Source of the DNA: Thalassotalea nanhaiensis
GTDB taxonomy: Bacteria > Pseudomonadota > Gammaproteobacteria > Enterobacterales > Alteromonadaceae
Direction: 5' to 3'
Length of the DNA stretch: 64,000 bases
Assembly (NCBI RefSeq): GCF_031583575.1
Contig: NZ_CP134146.1
Coordinates: 1,984,001 to 2,048,000, forward strand
The first letter of the stretch is position 1. Each line of letters begins with the position of its first letter. The notes under the pieces are model-generated. The model saw only the letters and a list, made by a program, of their open reading frames with translations. It was not told the DNA's origin and did no database searches. The position numbers and the translations under genes were made by a program. Below, piece by piece: positions 54,902 through 63,568 of this stretch.

Positions 54902-56443
54902 ATGGAATACATAGATTTTATCAATAACGCTCGTGCAGAGTTTGCCCTCAGTATGATGGCGCACCATGTCTGGGTTCCTATTTATATAGGGGCAGTGCTC
55001 GTTGCTGCTATATTAGAAACATTGTATGTTCGTACTGGTGAAATTCAATATAAATCATCGGCAATATTTATTGGTCGCATGATGCTGCCTACGTTTCTAT
55101 TTATTGTTCTGTTGGGTATTGCTACGCCACCTTTCTCTGAGGACTGGGCACAGTGGTGGCGATATGTTCAAATCCTAGACCCAGAAGATCTAACTGGTCG
55201 TATTCCATCAACTTTGATCGTAGTAACGATAATTGCCTTTATCATCAACCAAACATGCTGGGATCGTATCCCACCAAAAGCACACTTAATTTCGTCTTGG
55301 ATTTTACCTATTATGCCCGCTTTGGCTGAATCTTCTGCTGTTGCAGTTAATGGTTGGATGCAAGCACCCCATGCAACTTCGGTGTTTGACTTAGATACAT
55401 TTGCTTATGTTAGAGAGAGCATGGCTGCATATTTCTTACAACCTATGACATCAATACGATTCTTGCACAATTTTTCTGCTACCTATCTAGTTGGAGTAGG
55501 GGCAATATTAAGTTTGTCTTGTTATTTTTTGTTAAAGAATAAACATCAGTTCTTTACCCAAAAGGCAATTTTAATCTCTTCGATAGTAGGTGTTGTGTTT
55601 ACCATTTCAGTTATCGCTGGAGGGGATGCTCAGGGACGTGCAGTACATGAAACACAACCGATGAAACTAGCATCCTTAGAAGCCTTGTGGGAAACAGAGG
55701 CAACTCCTCATTTTGTTCTGTTTGCTATTCCTGATGTAGAAAATATGAGAAATAAATATGAAATTGCCATTCCTCACATATTAGGATTTATGCTAAGCAG
55801 TAGTGAAGATCAACCTGTAAAAGGCATTAAACAGTTATTAATCGAGAATGAACGCAGAATTCGTAATGGCTTAGTCGCTTATCAAGCAATGAATTTGTTT
55901 GAACAAGACCGTTCAAACGAACAAGCTAAGCAATCGCTATTAGAAAACCATAAGGATCTTGGTTATGCCTACTTACTTCATAAATACACCGGTAACATTT
56001 TAACCGCAACTGATGCCGATATTAAAAATGCAGCCAAAGATACTATGGCAAATATAACGTTTTTGTTTTTCAGTTTTCGTATCATGGTTGTAGCAGGGGT
56101 CTTATTACTCATCATTTTCTCTTATTGGGCTGTGAGAAGTTATAAAAATGATTTAGCATCGGCTTCTGGGTTTATTATCAAAGCTTCAATATTCACACTA
56201 CCAATCGCTTTAACAGCATACCTACTAGGTTGGGCTCTTTCAGAAGTAGGTCGACAGCCATGGATTATTTATGAAGTTTTACCTACGATTTCTGGTGGTG
56301 GTTCATACAAAAATGGGGAGTCTGCTGGCTTTTCATTTAACGAGTTAATATTGACTACTATCGTAATATTTACTTCGTTAACGGCACTCATTGTTAGGCA
56401 AGTTCGCAAGGGACCACCGCATCTTGAACCTCGTGTCGATTAA
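54902..56443 (+). CDS. Stand-alone divergent cytochrome bd subunit I (CydA-like)
   Basis: A 513-residue CydA-like protein. Aligned without gaps to E. coli CydA between H19 and W118: H21 matches heme b595 ligand H19; H189 and M395 match heme b558 ligands H186 and M393; K255 and E260 match quinol residues K252 and E257; R393, W444, E448 and R451 match R391, W441, E445 and R448, and a long Q loop like E. coli's is present. But E99 and E107, of the proton path, correspond to I101 and T109, and the conserved GLTMEFQFGTNW block is absent. No cydB lies nearby. A 28-residue membrane microprotein follows 21 bases on. It may be a non-canonical bd-type protein. Confidence 0.82.
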   Translation: MEYIDFINNARAEFALSMMAHHVWVPIYIGAVLVAAILETLYVRTGEIQYKSSAIFIGRMMLPTFLFIVLLGIATPPFSEDWAQWWRYVQILDPEDLTGRIPSTLIVVTIIAFIINQTCWDRIPPKAHLISSWILPIMPALAESSAVAVNGWMQAPHATSVFDLDTFAYVRESMAAYFLQPMTSIRFLHNFSATYLVGVGAILSLSCYFLLKNKHQFFTQKAILISSIVGVVFTISVIAGGDAQGRAVHETQPMKLASLEALWETEATPHFVLFAIPDVENMRNKYEIAIPHILGFMLSSSEDQPVKGIKQLLIENERRIRNGLVAYQAMNLFEQDRSNEQAKQSLLENHKDLGYAYLLHKYTGNILTATDADIKNAAKDTMANITFLFFSFRIMVVAGVLLLIIFSYWAVRSYKNDLASASGFIIKASIFTLPIALTAYLLGWALSEVGRQPWIIYEVLPTISGGGSYKNGESAGFSFNELILTTIVIFTSLTALIVRQVRKGPPHLEPRVD

Positions 56444-56464
56444 TTATATTTGGAGATTTAAACC

Positions 56465-56551
56465 ATGATGTCATATGTTATTTTTTATTTACTTACAATT
56501 ATTGCAGTGTTTATTATCTTTAAAGTTGATGATAAACAACAGCGTAAGTAA
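56465..56551 (+). CDS. 28-residue single-TM microprotein (CydX-like position)
   Basis: Reads MMSYVIFYLLTIIAVFIIFK and a short hydrophilic tail ending in QRK. It is nearly all one membrane helix. It lies 21 bases after the CydA-like stop with a good GGAG site nine bases before the ATG. CydX, the small subunit of bd oxidases, also is a roughly 30-40-residue single-TM protein encoded downstream of cydB, but this sequence does not resemble E. coli CydX. A genuine subunit is an inference from position and length. Confidence 0.6.
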   Translation: MMSYVIFYLLTIIAVFIIFKVDDKQQRK

Positions 56552-56612
56552 ATAGTTCAGAAGCGAAGGTCTAATAAACCCTAAAGGACAATTTTAGGTG
56601 GCAATTTTAAAA

Positions 56613-56860
56613 TTATGTAGGTTTAATTTTTCGACGCTTATAGTTGATTAGGCTGACTATGGCAGCAATAACCCAGAAAATATCAATAACGAAACTCGCC
56701 AAATTAAAATTAATGCAAAGGCTGGTAAAAAGTAGGATAGCGCCCACTAAATTTGATAAATTATAATTCAACCCTTTTGGAACAATCTTATCCATTTGAA
56801 TTAAGTAAAAGCCAAAACAACCATTATTGTTCCAGCCATACCGACGATATCAGCCAACAT
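56613..56860 (-). pseudogene. CBU_0592-type membrane protein, interrupted by a frameshift
   Basis: The 3' part reads MDKIVPKGLNYNLSNLVGAI, LLFTSLCINFNLASFVIDIF, as in CBU_0592-type proteins. The 5' part begins at an ATG at 56860 with AGGGG upstream (MLADIVGMAGTIMVVLAF) but hits a stop in another frame. Adding one T at the run 56807-56810 would give the continuous AFYLIQMDKIV, as in the family. A loss of one T, a sequencing slip, or programmed slippage would all fit. Confidence 0.6.
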
Positions 56861-57192
56861 AAATCCCCTTAGATGAACCTTTTAATTGGTTCTTGGTCAT
56901 ATAAATCTCGGTTCCTTGAAGAAACAACTTATTATTCCAAAAAGTGAGGTTAACCTTTTAACAAACCGCACTATTTTAGGTGTTTAGGTATAATTAACAA
57001 GCAAGAAACTGTTCTGTATTGTTAACTGCAAATGTATTTAACGTTAACTTATTGAATTAGTTGCCAGAAACGGGTGGTTTTTAGTAACTAATTGTTAAAA
57101 ACAAACTAAAATTAATCCAAGTTTTGTTATTATTCGTGATACTTAACAATTAAGTGCATTCCCAATTTTATCTCTAACTACAATGGAGCGTT
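56861..57192. other. Upstream region of nhaA
   Basis: About 330 AT-rich bases between the frameshifted gene and nhaA. It must hold the nhaA promoter; no recognisable binding site, RNA gene or repeat was found in it. Confidence 0.5.
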
Positions 57193-58392
57193 ATGAACAA
57201 CCAAGATAATTTTATTAGCAGCTTTTTTAAACTTGAATCAGCCGGTGGCATCATATTGATGATGGCGGCAGTTCTTGCCATGATTTGTGCCAATTCTTCT
57301 TTAGATATTTATTACAACCTACTTTTAGATACTCCGGTTGAAGTTAGAGTAGGCCCTTTAGAAGTGGCTAAGCCCTTATTATTATGGATAAATGATGGCT
57401 TAATGGCGATATTCTTCTTTTTAGTGGGCTTAGAGCTTAAACGAGAATTAAAAGAAGGCGAACTCGCCGATAAACGAAATATTATACTGCCAGGCGTTGG
57501 GGCTATTGGTGGTATGTTAATTCCAGCACTTGTTTACGTGTACTTTAATTATGATGATCCTGATGCAATAAATGGTTGGGCCATTCCTGCTGCTACTGAT
57601 ATTGCTTTTGCGTTAGGTGTGTTAACGTTGCTTGGCTCTCGTGTGCCAACCTCGGTTAAAATATTTTTAACATCACTTGCTATTTTTGACGATATTGGTG
57701 CAATTATTATTATTGCCTGTTTCTATACTGACGATATTTCCACTACCGGTTTGATCATAGTTGCCTGTTGTTTGCCTATCTTGTATCTGTTAAATCGCAA
57801 TAAAGTTGAAGCACGAAGCTTATATATGGTTATAGGCGCAATTATGTGGGTTGCCATGCTCAAATCTGGTGTTCACGCTACGTTATCTGGGGTATTAGTT
57901 GCTTTATTCATCCCTATGCGCTCAAAAATAAACCCAGATTATTCACCGTTAAAAACCTTAGAGCATGATTTACATTCAGTGGTGGCCTTTATTGTGCTAC
58001 CAGTATTTGCCTTTGCCAATGCAGGGATAAGCTTAAAAGGTGTAGGGTTTGAAGATGTCATGCACAGTGTGCCAGTTGGTATTGCCTTAGGCTTACTCAT
58101 TGGTAAACAAATAGGGGTGTTTGGTTTTTGTTGGTTAGCAATCAAGCTTAACTTTACGCAACTGCCTAGTGGTATGAATTGGAAAACGCTCTACGGTACT
58201 GCCGCATTGTGTGGTATTGGTTTCACGATGAGCTTGTTTATCGGCTCTTTAACATTTGAAGCGAACGCAATGGTTAAGCTATTTGATGAACGTTTAGGTA
58301 TTATTGTTGGCTCTTTACTGTCAGGAATAATCGGATTCTTGGTGTTGAAGTATTCATTACCCAAAGAATCAAAAACTAACGAAAACCTATAG
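57193..58392 (+). CDS. nhaA: Na+/H+ antiporter NhaA
   Basis: A 399-residue inner-membrane antiporter exchanging Na+ (or Li+) for protons. The paired essential aspartates D166-D167 (IFDDIGAIII) match E. coli D163-D164; ATDIAFALGVL and LKRELKEGEL are also conserved, as is HATLSGVLVA with the pH-sensing histidine. TM count and length match the family. GGAGCGTT precedes the ATG. Monocistronic, with a strong terminator. Confidence 0.96.
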   Translation: MNNQDNFISSFFKLESAGGIILMMAAVLAMICANSSLDIYYNLLLDTPVEVRVGPLEVAKPLLLWINDGLMAIFFFLVGLELKRELKEGELADKRNIILPGVGAIGGMLIPALVYVYFNYDDPDAINGWAIPAATDIAFALGVLTLLGSRVPTSVKIFLTSLAIFDDIGAIIIIACFYTDDISTTGLIIVACCLPILYLLNRNKVEARSLYMVIGAIMWVAMLKSGVHATLSGVLVALFIPMRSKINPDYSPLKTLEHDLHSVVAFIVLPVFAFANAGISLKGVGFEDVMHSVPVGIALGLLIGKQIGVFGFCWLAIKLNFTQLPSGMNWKTLYGTAALCGIGFTMSLFIGSLTFEANAMVKLFDERLGIIVGSLLSGIIGFLVLKYSLPKESKTNENL

Positions 58393-58447
58393 TTGTTATA
58401 GATTTAAAAAGGCTTATTAATTAAGCCAATTATCTAACTTAGTTTAT

Positions 58448-58483
58448 AAACTCCTTATACTGCAGGGTATAAGGAGTTTTTTT
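58448..58483 (+). terminator. Terminator after nhaA
   Basis: A 13-bp stem, AAACTCCTTATAC / GTATAAGGAGTTT, with a 6-nt loop and a seven-T tail. It also faces the convergent mepA-like gene. Confidence 0.92.
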
Positions 58484-58493
58484 ATATTAAACC

Positions 58494-59177
58494 TTATTTA
58501 CAAGGGATATCAAAATCAACATGGTAGTGTTCATCATGCCTGACCCAAGATCGTTTTTGAGAAAACTGTATGTTAGCTTTTAAGTAGTTGGCATACTTTG
58601 TTTTGAATAAATGTGGTTGTAATTTAGGATCAAATATTACACGCCACAAATCATAGCCTTGTTTAACGGCTTCTTTATGTAATGAAACGATGTGTCCAGC
58701 TAAAGCATCATAATCAATTTTATATTCATCAAAATTGCCTACTTGGTCAAACTCAATGCTATATCCAAATTTGTTGAATGGGTGGGTAGGAAGGTGTACG
58801 GAGTTACCTTTAGCATCAAGTACTGGTGTCATGAAATCAACGGACAAGCCATTTTGATGAGTTTTGTGTGGACTAAACTTTCCACCATCTTCAAAGCCGG
58901 TTTCTGCATATTTAAACACTTTATCAGGCTCGGTTTGTTCTAGATTAGAATATGAGTTAACTATGATATCGTTAACTTTGGAATGAACATAAGTTCTGCC
59001 TGCTAATCTAGCGACATTACTATACGCAACAAAGTTATTCCCTTCACTGGGTAACTCAACTCCTTTTTTTAAGCTGCCTGCGGAAGTTGTGCCATAACAA
59101 ACACTTTCCTTCGAGGTAAAATCCGAGGCAGTTAATACAAATGGTAATACAGCAATGGAAGTTAGATGTCCTAACAT
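58494..59177 (-). CDS. mepA: Penicillin-insensitive murein endopeptidase (MepA-type)
   Basis: A 227-residue M74-family metallo-endopeptidase that cleaves D-Ala-mDAP cross-links in the periplasm. The pattern CYGTTSAGSLKKGVELPSEG, YVHSKVNDI, the zinc motif HKTHQNGLSVDF and the second motif RHDEHYHVDFD are all conserved. The signal peptide is short (MLGHLTSIAVLPFVLT), and the ribosome site is far (AAGGA about 13 bases upstream), so the start is less sure than the family. An in-frame stop excludes an extension past 59198. Confidence 0.9.
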   Translation of the reverse strand: MLGHLTSIAVLPFVLTASDFTSKESVCYGTTSAGSLKKGVELPSEGNNFVAYSNVARLAGRTYVHSKVNDIIVNSYSNLEQTEPDKVFKYAETGFEDGGKFSPHKTHQNGLSVDFMTPVLDAKGNSVHLPTHPFNKFGYSIEFDQVGNFDEYKIDYDALAGHIVSLHKEAVKQGYDLWRVIFDPKLQPHLFKTKYANYLKANIQFSQKRSWVRHDEHYHVDFDIPCK

Positions 59178-59239
59178 TATTTTAACTAAATCCTTTTATC
59201 AATGTCATCGCAGACTAATAGCAAATGAGTTTTGAAAAA

Positions 59240-60691
59240 TCACTCTCTACCCATCAATTTAAACAACTTGTCTGCAATTTCAATGTTGTCTTGGTAGCCA
59301 TAAAACTCTTCTTTACCTTGGCCAACGGCATAAACAGGGACATCAATTCCTGTGTGGCCGCCTGTTGTCCAGCCACTATGGGTACGTAAATCGATAATGT
59401 TTTTAATTGCTTTATAATATTGTTTGGTTAACGCTTTCTCTGCTTCAATCGGCGTTTGTTTTTGTTGACTTGCAGCTAAGGTCTGTTCAAGTTTAATGAC
59501 ATTAAACTGTAAAACTTCGTCATCTGTAATAGGAAACCCTAATAATTCAGTAATTTGTTGATCGGTAATCTTATTTGTTGCTAAAAGTGAGGCTATTTTT
59601 TCTGGTGACTTTTTTAATAACTGAATAAAGTGAGGTTTCCACTGATAAGTATTTTTCGAACCAATACTAAGGCCACCAGTATTGTGATCAGCAGTAAGTA
59701 CGACTAAGGTGTCAGGGTGTTGCTTTACATAGTCATCCAGAAATTCCATGGTTGCAGATAAGTCATCCATTTCACCCATGGCATAGGCGATATCATTACT
59801 GTGGCCACCCCAGTCAATTTGGCTCGCTTCAACTAATAAAAAGAAGCCCTTATCATTTTCTAATTGCTTTATGGCAGTTTGAGTTAATGTTTTCAGTCTA
59901 TATTTATCTTCATCATCTAGCGCAGCAGGTAAGGCAACATCAGCAAATAAACCTAGCACTGGTTGGTTTTTGTCTAGAGTACTTAATTGACTGAACTGAT
60001 CGATATATTGATAGCCGGCTGCAACAAATTCATCTTTTAGGTTTCTATCATCTCTAATAAAATATTTAGTGCCACCGCCGAGCATTACATCGGCTTTAAA
60101 TTTACCATCAACTTTTAAATCATAATAGTTATCAGCGATAGCATTATAATTTCCACGCTTTTCATTTTTAGCTATGTACGAAGCAGGCGTGGCATGAACA
60201 ATTTGTGAAGTAACGGCAATGCCCGTTGTTTTGCCAATAGATTTAGCCCATTCAAGCACGGTTAAGTGGGCTTTCTTTTGTTGGTCTATACCAATGGCGC
60301 CATTATAGGTTTTAATCCCAGCAGCAAGCGCAGTTGCACTAGCCGCAGAGTCAGTAACAAAGAAGTTATTTTTTTTAACACCACTGGCCAACGCTGCGGC
60401 ACTAGCATCTGACGTCGAGATATACCCTGATTCTGATGCAGGATATGTACTTGCAGAGCCAACTAGAAGCTTATCAAATATTGTCCGTTCAACTAATGGC
60501 GTATTTGGGTTGTCATGATAATAACGAAATGCAGAAGGGTAGACAGGACCCATGCCGTCGGCTACAACCATTATGATATTTTTAGGTTTTACTTGGCTTT
60601 GTGGTGAAACAGTATCTTTCGAGCCACAAGCGCTTAGAGTTAATACAGAAAAGCTTATGGCTAATAAGCTTGGAGTAAGTTTGAAATTCAC
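59240..60691 (-). CDS. Lipoprotein alkaline phosphatase
   Basis: An alkaline phosphatase of about 483 residues. A lipoprotein signal ends in LSAC22 with GS behind it. The metal and nucleophile motifs are present: VVADGMG (D45), the nucleophile S115 in TDSAASATALA, QIDWGGHSND and TADHNTGG, and the C-terminal zinc His in GGHTGIDVP. The start is GTG at 60691 with CAGGG seven bases upstream; the frame's extension to 60739 has no signal-peptide logic. Phosphate release from organic phosphates at the inner or outer membrane is the likely role; no Pho box was identified. Confidence 0.92.
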   Translation of the reverse strand: MNFKLTPSLLAISFSVLTLSACGSKDTVSPQSQVKPKNIIMVVADGMGPVYPSAFRYYHDNPNTPLVERTIFDKLLVGSASTYPASESGYISTSDASAAALASGVKKNNFFVTDSAASATALAAGIKTYNGAIGIDQQKKAHLTVLEWAKSIGKTTGIAVTSQIVHATPASYIAKNEKRGNYNAIADNYYDLKVDGKFKADVMLGGGTKYFIRDDRNLKDEFVAAGYQYIDQFSQLSTLDKNQPVLGLFADVALPAALDDEDKYRLKTLTQTAIKQLENDKGFFLLVEASQIDWGGHSNDIAYAMGEMDDLSATMEFLDDYVKQHPDTLVVLTADHNTGGLSIGSKNTYQWKPHFIQLLKKSPEKIASLLATNKITDQQITELLGFPITDDEVLQFNVIKLEQTLAASQQKQTPIEAEKALTKQYYKAIKNIIDLRTHSGWTTGGHTGIDVPVYAVGQGKEEFYGYQDNIEIADKLFKLMGRE

Positions 60692-60807
60692 GACAACACC
60701 CTGAAAAAATTCATTTTTTAAGGATGAGAATACTAACATGCTTGTCTATAGGGTTAAATCTTACTTTTAATAAAATAACTAATTATTAAAGCCGCGTTCA
60801 CAAACAG

Positions 60808-61392
60808 TCATTTTTTGTTCCAAACAAGGGCTTTAAAGTGCTGCCGGCAAACAGACTCATACACATCATTACCACCTATCTGTACTTGCTCTCCTTGCGT
60901 CACCGCTTTGCCTGCTTCATCAAAGCGAATAATAAAGTTTGCTTTACGGCCACAATGACACACAGTTTTCAGCTCGACCAATTTATCTGCCCAGGCAAGT
61001 AAACATGCACTACCTGTAAATGTTTCCCCTAAAAAATCGGTTCTTATGCCATATGCAAGTACAGGTATAGATAATTTATCAACAATTTCAGTAAGTTGTA
61101 TAACTTGCCGTTTGGATAAAAATTGCGCTTCATCGATAAGAATACAATGAATTTGTTCGTTGGTAAGCATTTCATTGGTTTGTTGAAACAGATCTGAGTT
61201 TTCATCAAACAGTATGGCATCTGATTCAATACCGATACGAGAGGTTACTTTACCAACACTAAATCGATTATCGAGCTGAGCAGTAAATACCTTAGTATTC
61301 ATGCCACGTTCAATGTAATTATATGACGATTGCAGTAAAGAGGTCGACTTACCGGCATTCATTGCCGAGTAATAAAAGTAGAGTTGTGCCAT
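60808..61392 (-). CDS. tdk: Thymidine kinase
   Basis: A 194-residue type II thymidine kinase, phosphorylating thymidine or deoxyuridine with ATP. Walker A is MNAGKST at 11-17, LIDEAQFL gives the catalytic and Mg residues, the zinc-ribbon cysteines are in [11 protein letters not shown] with a later SVCRQH, and YESVC ends the lasso. Salvage of thymidine fits the deoC/nupC/udk neighbours. A GGAGC precedes the ATG. Confidence 0.95.
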   Translation of the reverse strand: MAQLYFYYSAMNAGKSTSLLQSSYNYIERGMNTKVFTAQLDNRFSVGKVTSRIGIESDAILFDENSDLFQQTNEMLTNEQIHCILIDEAQFLSKRQVIQLTEIVDKLSIPVLAYGIRTDFLGETFTGSACLLAWADKLVELKTVCHCGRKANFIIRFDEAGKAVTQGEQVQIGGNDVYESVCRQHFKALVWNKK

Positions 61393-61415
61393 AAAATTAA
61401 GCTCCAGAAAGCTAA

Positions 61416-61454
61416 AAGCCTATTTTTTACCACTATTGTGGTTCAAATAGGCTT
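61416..61454 (-). terminator. Nested hairpin terminator between deoC and tdk
   Basis: Outer arms AAGCCTATTT / AAATAGGCTT with an inner stem CCAC / GTGG and TATT loop. On the minus strand the outer stem ends in TTTT, 28 bases after the deoC stop. It may also act as a leader attenuator for tdk. Confidence 0.65.
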
Positions 61455-61481
61455 GATCAATATCTTATTCTATAAATTTTG

Positions 61482-62249
61482 TTAGTAACCAGACGTAGGT
61501 TTTGCTGCACCATGGCCAAGGGTTGCAAGCAAGTTGCCTAATAAACCACTAGCACCAAATCTAAATGTTTTAGCAGAAATCCAAGCATCGCCCAAAATAT
61601 CATTTGCTAAATCAATATAAACTTTGGCATCTTCAACACTTCGTACACCTCCTGCGGCTTTAAAACCAACGTTGGGGTTTGTGTCTTTAATTACTTGTAG
61701 CATTAATTTTGCTGCATGGGGAGTTGCATTAATAGGGACTTTGCCGGTAGATGTTTTAATAAAGTCTGCACCGGCGTTGATTGAAATCTCACTCGCCTTT
61801 TTTATAAGTTCATCGGTAGCTAATACACCGGTTTCAATAATGACTTTTAATAGTACATTATCAGGGCAGGCCGCCTTACAAGCTTTTACCAAATCGAAGC
61901 CAATATTTTCATTGCCGCTCATTAACGCGCGGTAGGGGAATACTACGTCAACTTCATCAGCACCATAGGCAACAGCGGCATTGGTTTCTGCTACAGCAAT
62001 ATCTATATCATCATTACCGTGGGGAAAGTTTGTTACTGTGGCGATCAAAATACCGCTATTGTTTAATAACTTTTTCGCCGCGGGTATAAATCTTGGATAA
62101 ATACAAATAGCAGCTGTGTTGCCCGCTGCTGACTTTGCTTGTACGCATAGCTTAGCAACAATCTCATCAGTATCATTGTCATTTAACGTGGTTAGGTCCA
62201 TGTAGCTTATTGCTTGTTTAGCAACTGCATTCATGTTTTCAGGAGTCAT
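61482..62249 (-). CDS. deoC: Deoxyribose-phosphate aldolase
   Basis: A 255-residue class I aldolase splitting deoxyribose-5-phosphate to glyceraldehyde-3-phosphate and acetaldehyde. The Schiff-base lysine is K165 ([10 protein letters not shown]. coli K167), K197 (FKAAGG; K201) and D101 (DEVDVVF; D102) complete the active site. The start has GAGG upstream. It follows nupC on the minus strand past a terminator-like hairpin. Confidence 0.96.
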   Translation of the reverse strand: MTPENMNAVAKQAISYMDLTTLNDNDTDEIVAKLCVQAKSAAGNTAAICIYPRFIPAAKKLLNNSGILIATVTNFPHGNDDIDIAVAETNAAVAYGADEVDVVFPYRALMSGNENIGFDLVKACKAACPDNVLLKVIIETGVLATDELIKKASEISINAGADFIKTSTGKVPINATPHAAKLMLQVIKDTNPNVGFKAAGGVRSVEDAKVYIDLANDILGDAWISAKTFRFGASGLLGNLLATLGHGAAKPTSGY

Positions 62250-62260
62250 ATTTACCTCGA

Positions 62261-62290
62261 ATAAAAAAAGCCCGCAAACTATGCGGGCTT
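62261..62290 (-). terminator. Terminator (or attenuator) between nupC and deoC
   Basis: On the minus strand, AAGCCCGCA / TGCGGGCTT with a 5-nt loop followed by TTTTTTT. It sits 11 bases after the nupC stop and before deoC, so deoC either has its own promoter or receives limited read-through. Confidence 0.85.
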
Positions 62291-62300
62291 ATAAAGTAGT

Positions 62301-63548
62301 TTACGCTAGAGAGATGAACACACCAGCAATTGCAGCACTCATTAAGTTGGCTAGGGTAGCCGCAAATACCGCTTTCATGCCCAGTTGAGCAATATCATGA
62401 CGGCGTGAAGGCGCTAATGTACCTATACCACCAAGTAAAATAGCAATAGAGGCTAAATTAGCAAAACCACAAAGAGCAAAAGTAATAATGGCTTGTGTGC
62501 CAGAGCTTAATTGATCTTTGATATCCATGAAATTGATATAGGCAACAAATTCGTTAACCACTACTTTTTGACCAAGTAAACTACCTGCATGGAATGCTTC
62601 ACCCCATGGAACACCTAACATATAGGCAACAGGTTGAAGGGCGTAGCCGAGGATCATTTCCAATGTTAAGCCATCAACACCAACCAAGCTGCCTAGCCAG
62701 CCTATTAGACCATTTAATAATGCAATTAGTGCAACAAATGCCATTAGCATAGCGCCAACATTAAGGGCAAGCATCATACCTTTACTTGCACCTTCAGCTG
62801 CGGCATCTATAACATTAACAGCATCTTTTTCTTTACCTTCATCAGGTACTTCTTCAAAGTCATTGGTTGGTTCTTCAGTTTCTGGCATGATGAATTTTGC
62901 CATTAATAAACCACCTGGAGCGGCCATGAAACTTGCTGCAATAAGGTATTTTAATTCAACACCCATCCCAGCATAGCCAACCAGCACAGCACCAGCAACC
63001 GAAGCCAATCCACCTACCATTACTGCAAACAGCTCAGAGCGAGTCATTGTTGGTAAGAAAGGGCGCACCACTAAAGGCGCTTCTGTTTGACCGACAAATA
63101 TATTCGCCGTTGCGGATAATGATTCTGGATGGGAGGTTTTTAATATTTTGGCTAAACCACCACCTAAGAATTTTACAACTTTATCCATAATGCCTAAGTA
63201 ATAGAGTACAGCGATTAACGATGAAAAGAACACGATAACAGGTAAAACACGTATCGCGAAAACAAAGCCCACGCCATTGGCAAACATTGCATCGGTACCT
63301 AATCCACCAAATAAAAAGCCAATACCAGCCGCAGAGTAATCAATGATACTCGCCACTGCATCAGATACACTTTCTAATACAGCTCTACCGCCATCGCTAT
63401 AAAGCACCAACGCAGCTAAAAACACTTGGATTGCAAATGCACCGCCAACAGTACGCCAGTTAATATTTTTTTTGTGTGAGCTTGCTAAATATGCAACGCC
63501 TAGAATCAAGAAGATTCCAATCACACCACGTAAAGTATCAAAGTCCAT
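62301..63548 (-). CDS. nupC: NupC-type concentrative nucleoside transporter
   Basis: A 415-residue concentrative nucleoside transporter (CNT family) with ten or so TMs and motifs GQTEAPLVVRPFLPTMTRSE and NEFVAYINF typical of NupC. The ATG at 63548 is chosen because AGGTG lies five bases upstream. It follows udk by 20 nt on the minus strand, and both serve nucleoside salvage; the next gene is deoC. Confidence 0.94.
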   Translation of the reverse strand: MDFDTLRGVIGIFLILGVAYLASSHKKNINWRTVGGAFAIQVFLAALVLYSDGGRAVLESVSDAVASIIDYSAAGIGFLFGGLGTDAMFANGVGFVFAIRVLPVIVFFSSLIAVLYYLGIMDKVVKFLGGGLAKILKTSHPESLSATANIFVGQTEAPLVVRPFLPTMTRSELFAVMVGGLASVAGAVLVGYAGMGVELKYLIAASFMAAPGGLLMAKFIMPETEEPTNDFEEVPDEGKEKDAVNVIDAAAEGASKGMMLALNVGAMLMAFVALIALLNGLIGWLGSLVGVDGLTLEMILGYALQPVAYMLGVPWGEAFHAGSLLGQKVVVNEFVAYINFMDIKDQLSSGTQAIITFALCGFANLASIAILLGGIGTLAPSRRHDIAQLGMKAVFAATLANLMSAAIAGVFISLA

Positions 63549-63568
63549 CAATTCACCTATGGGTTAGT

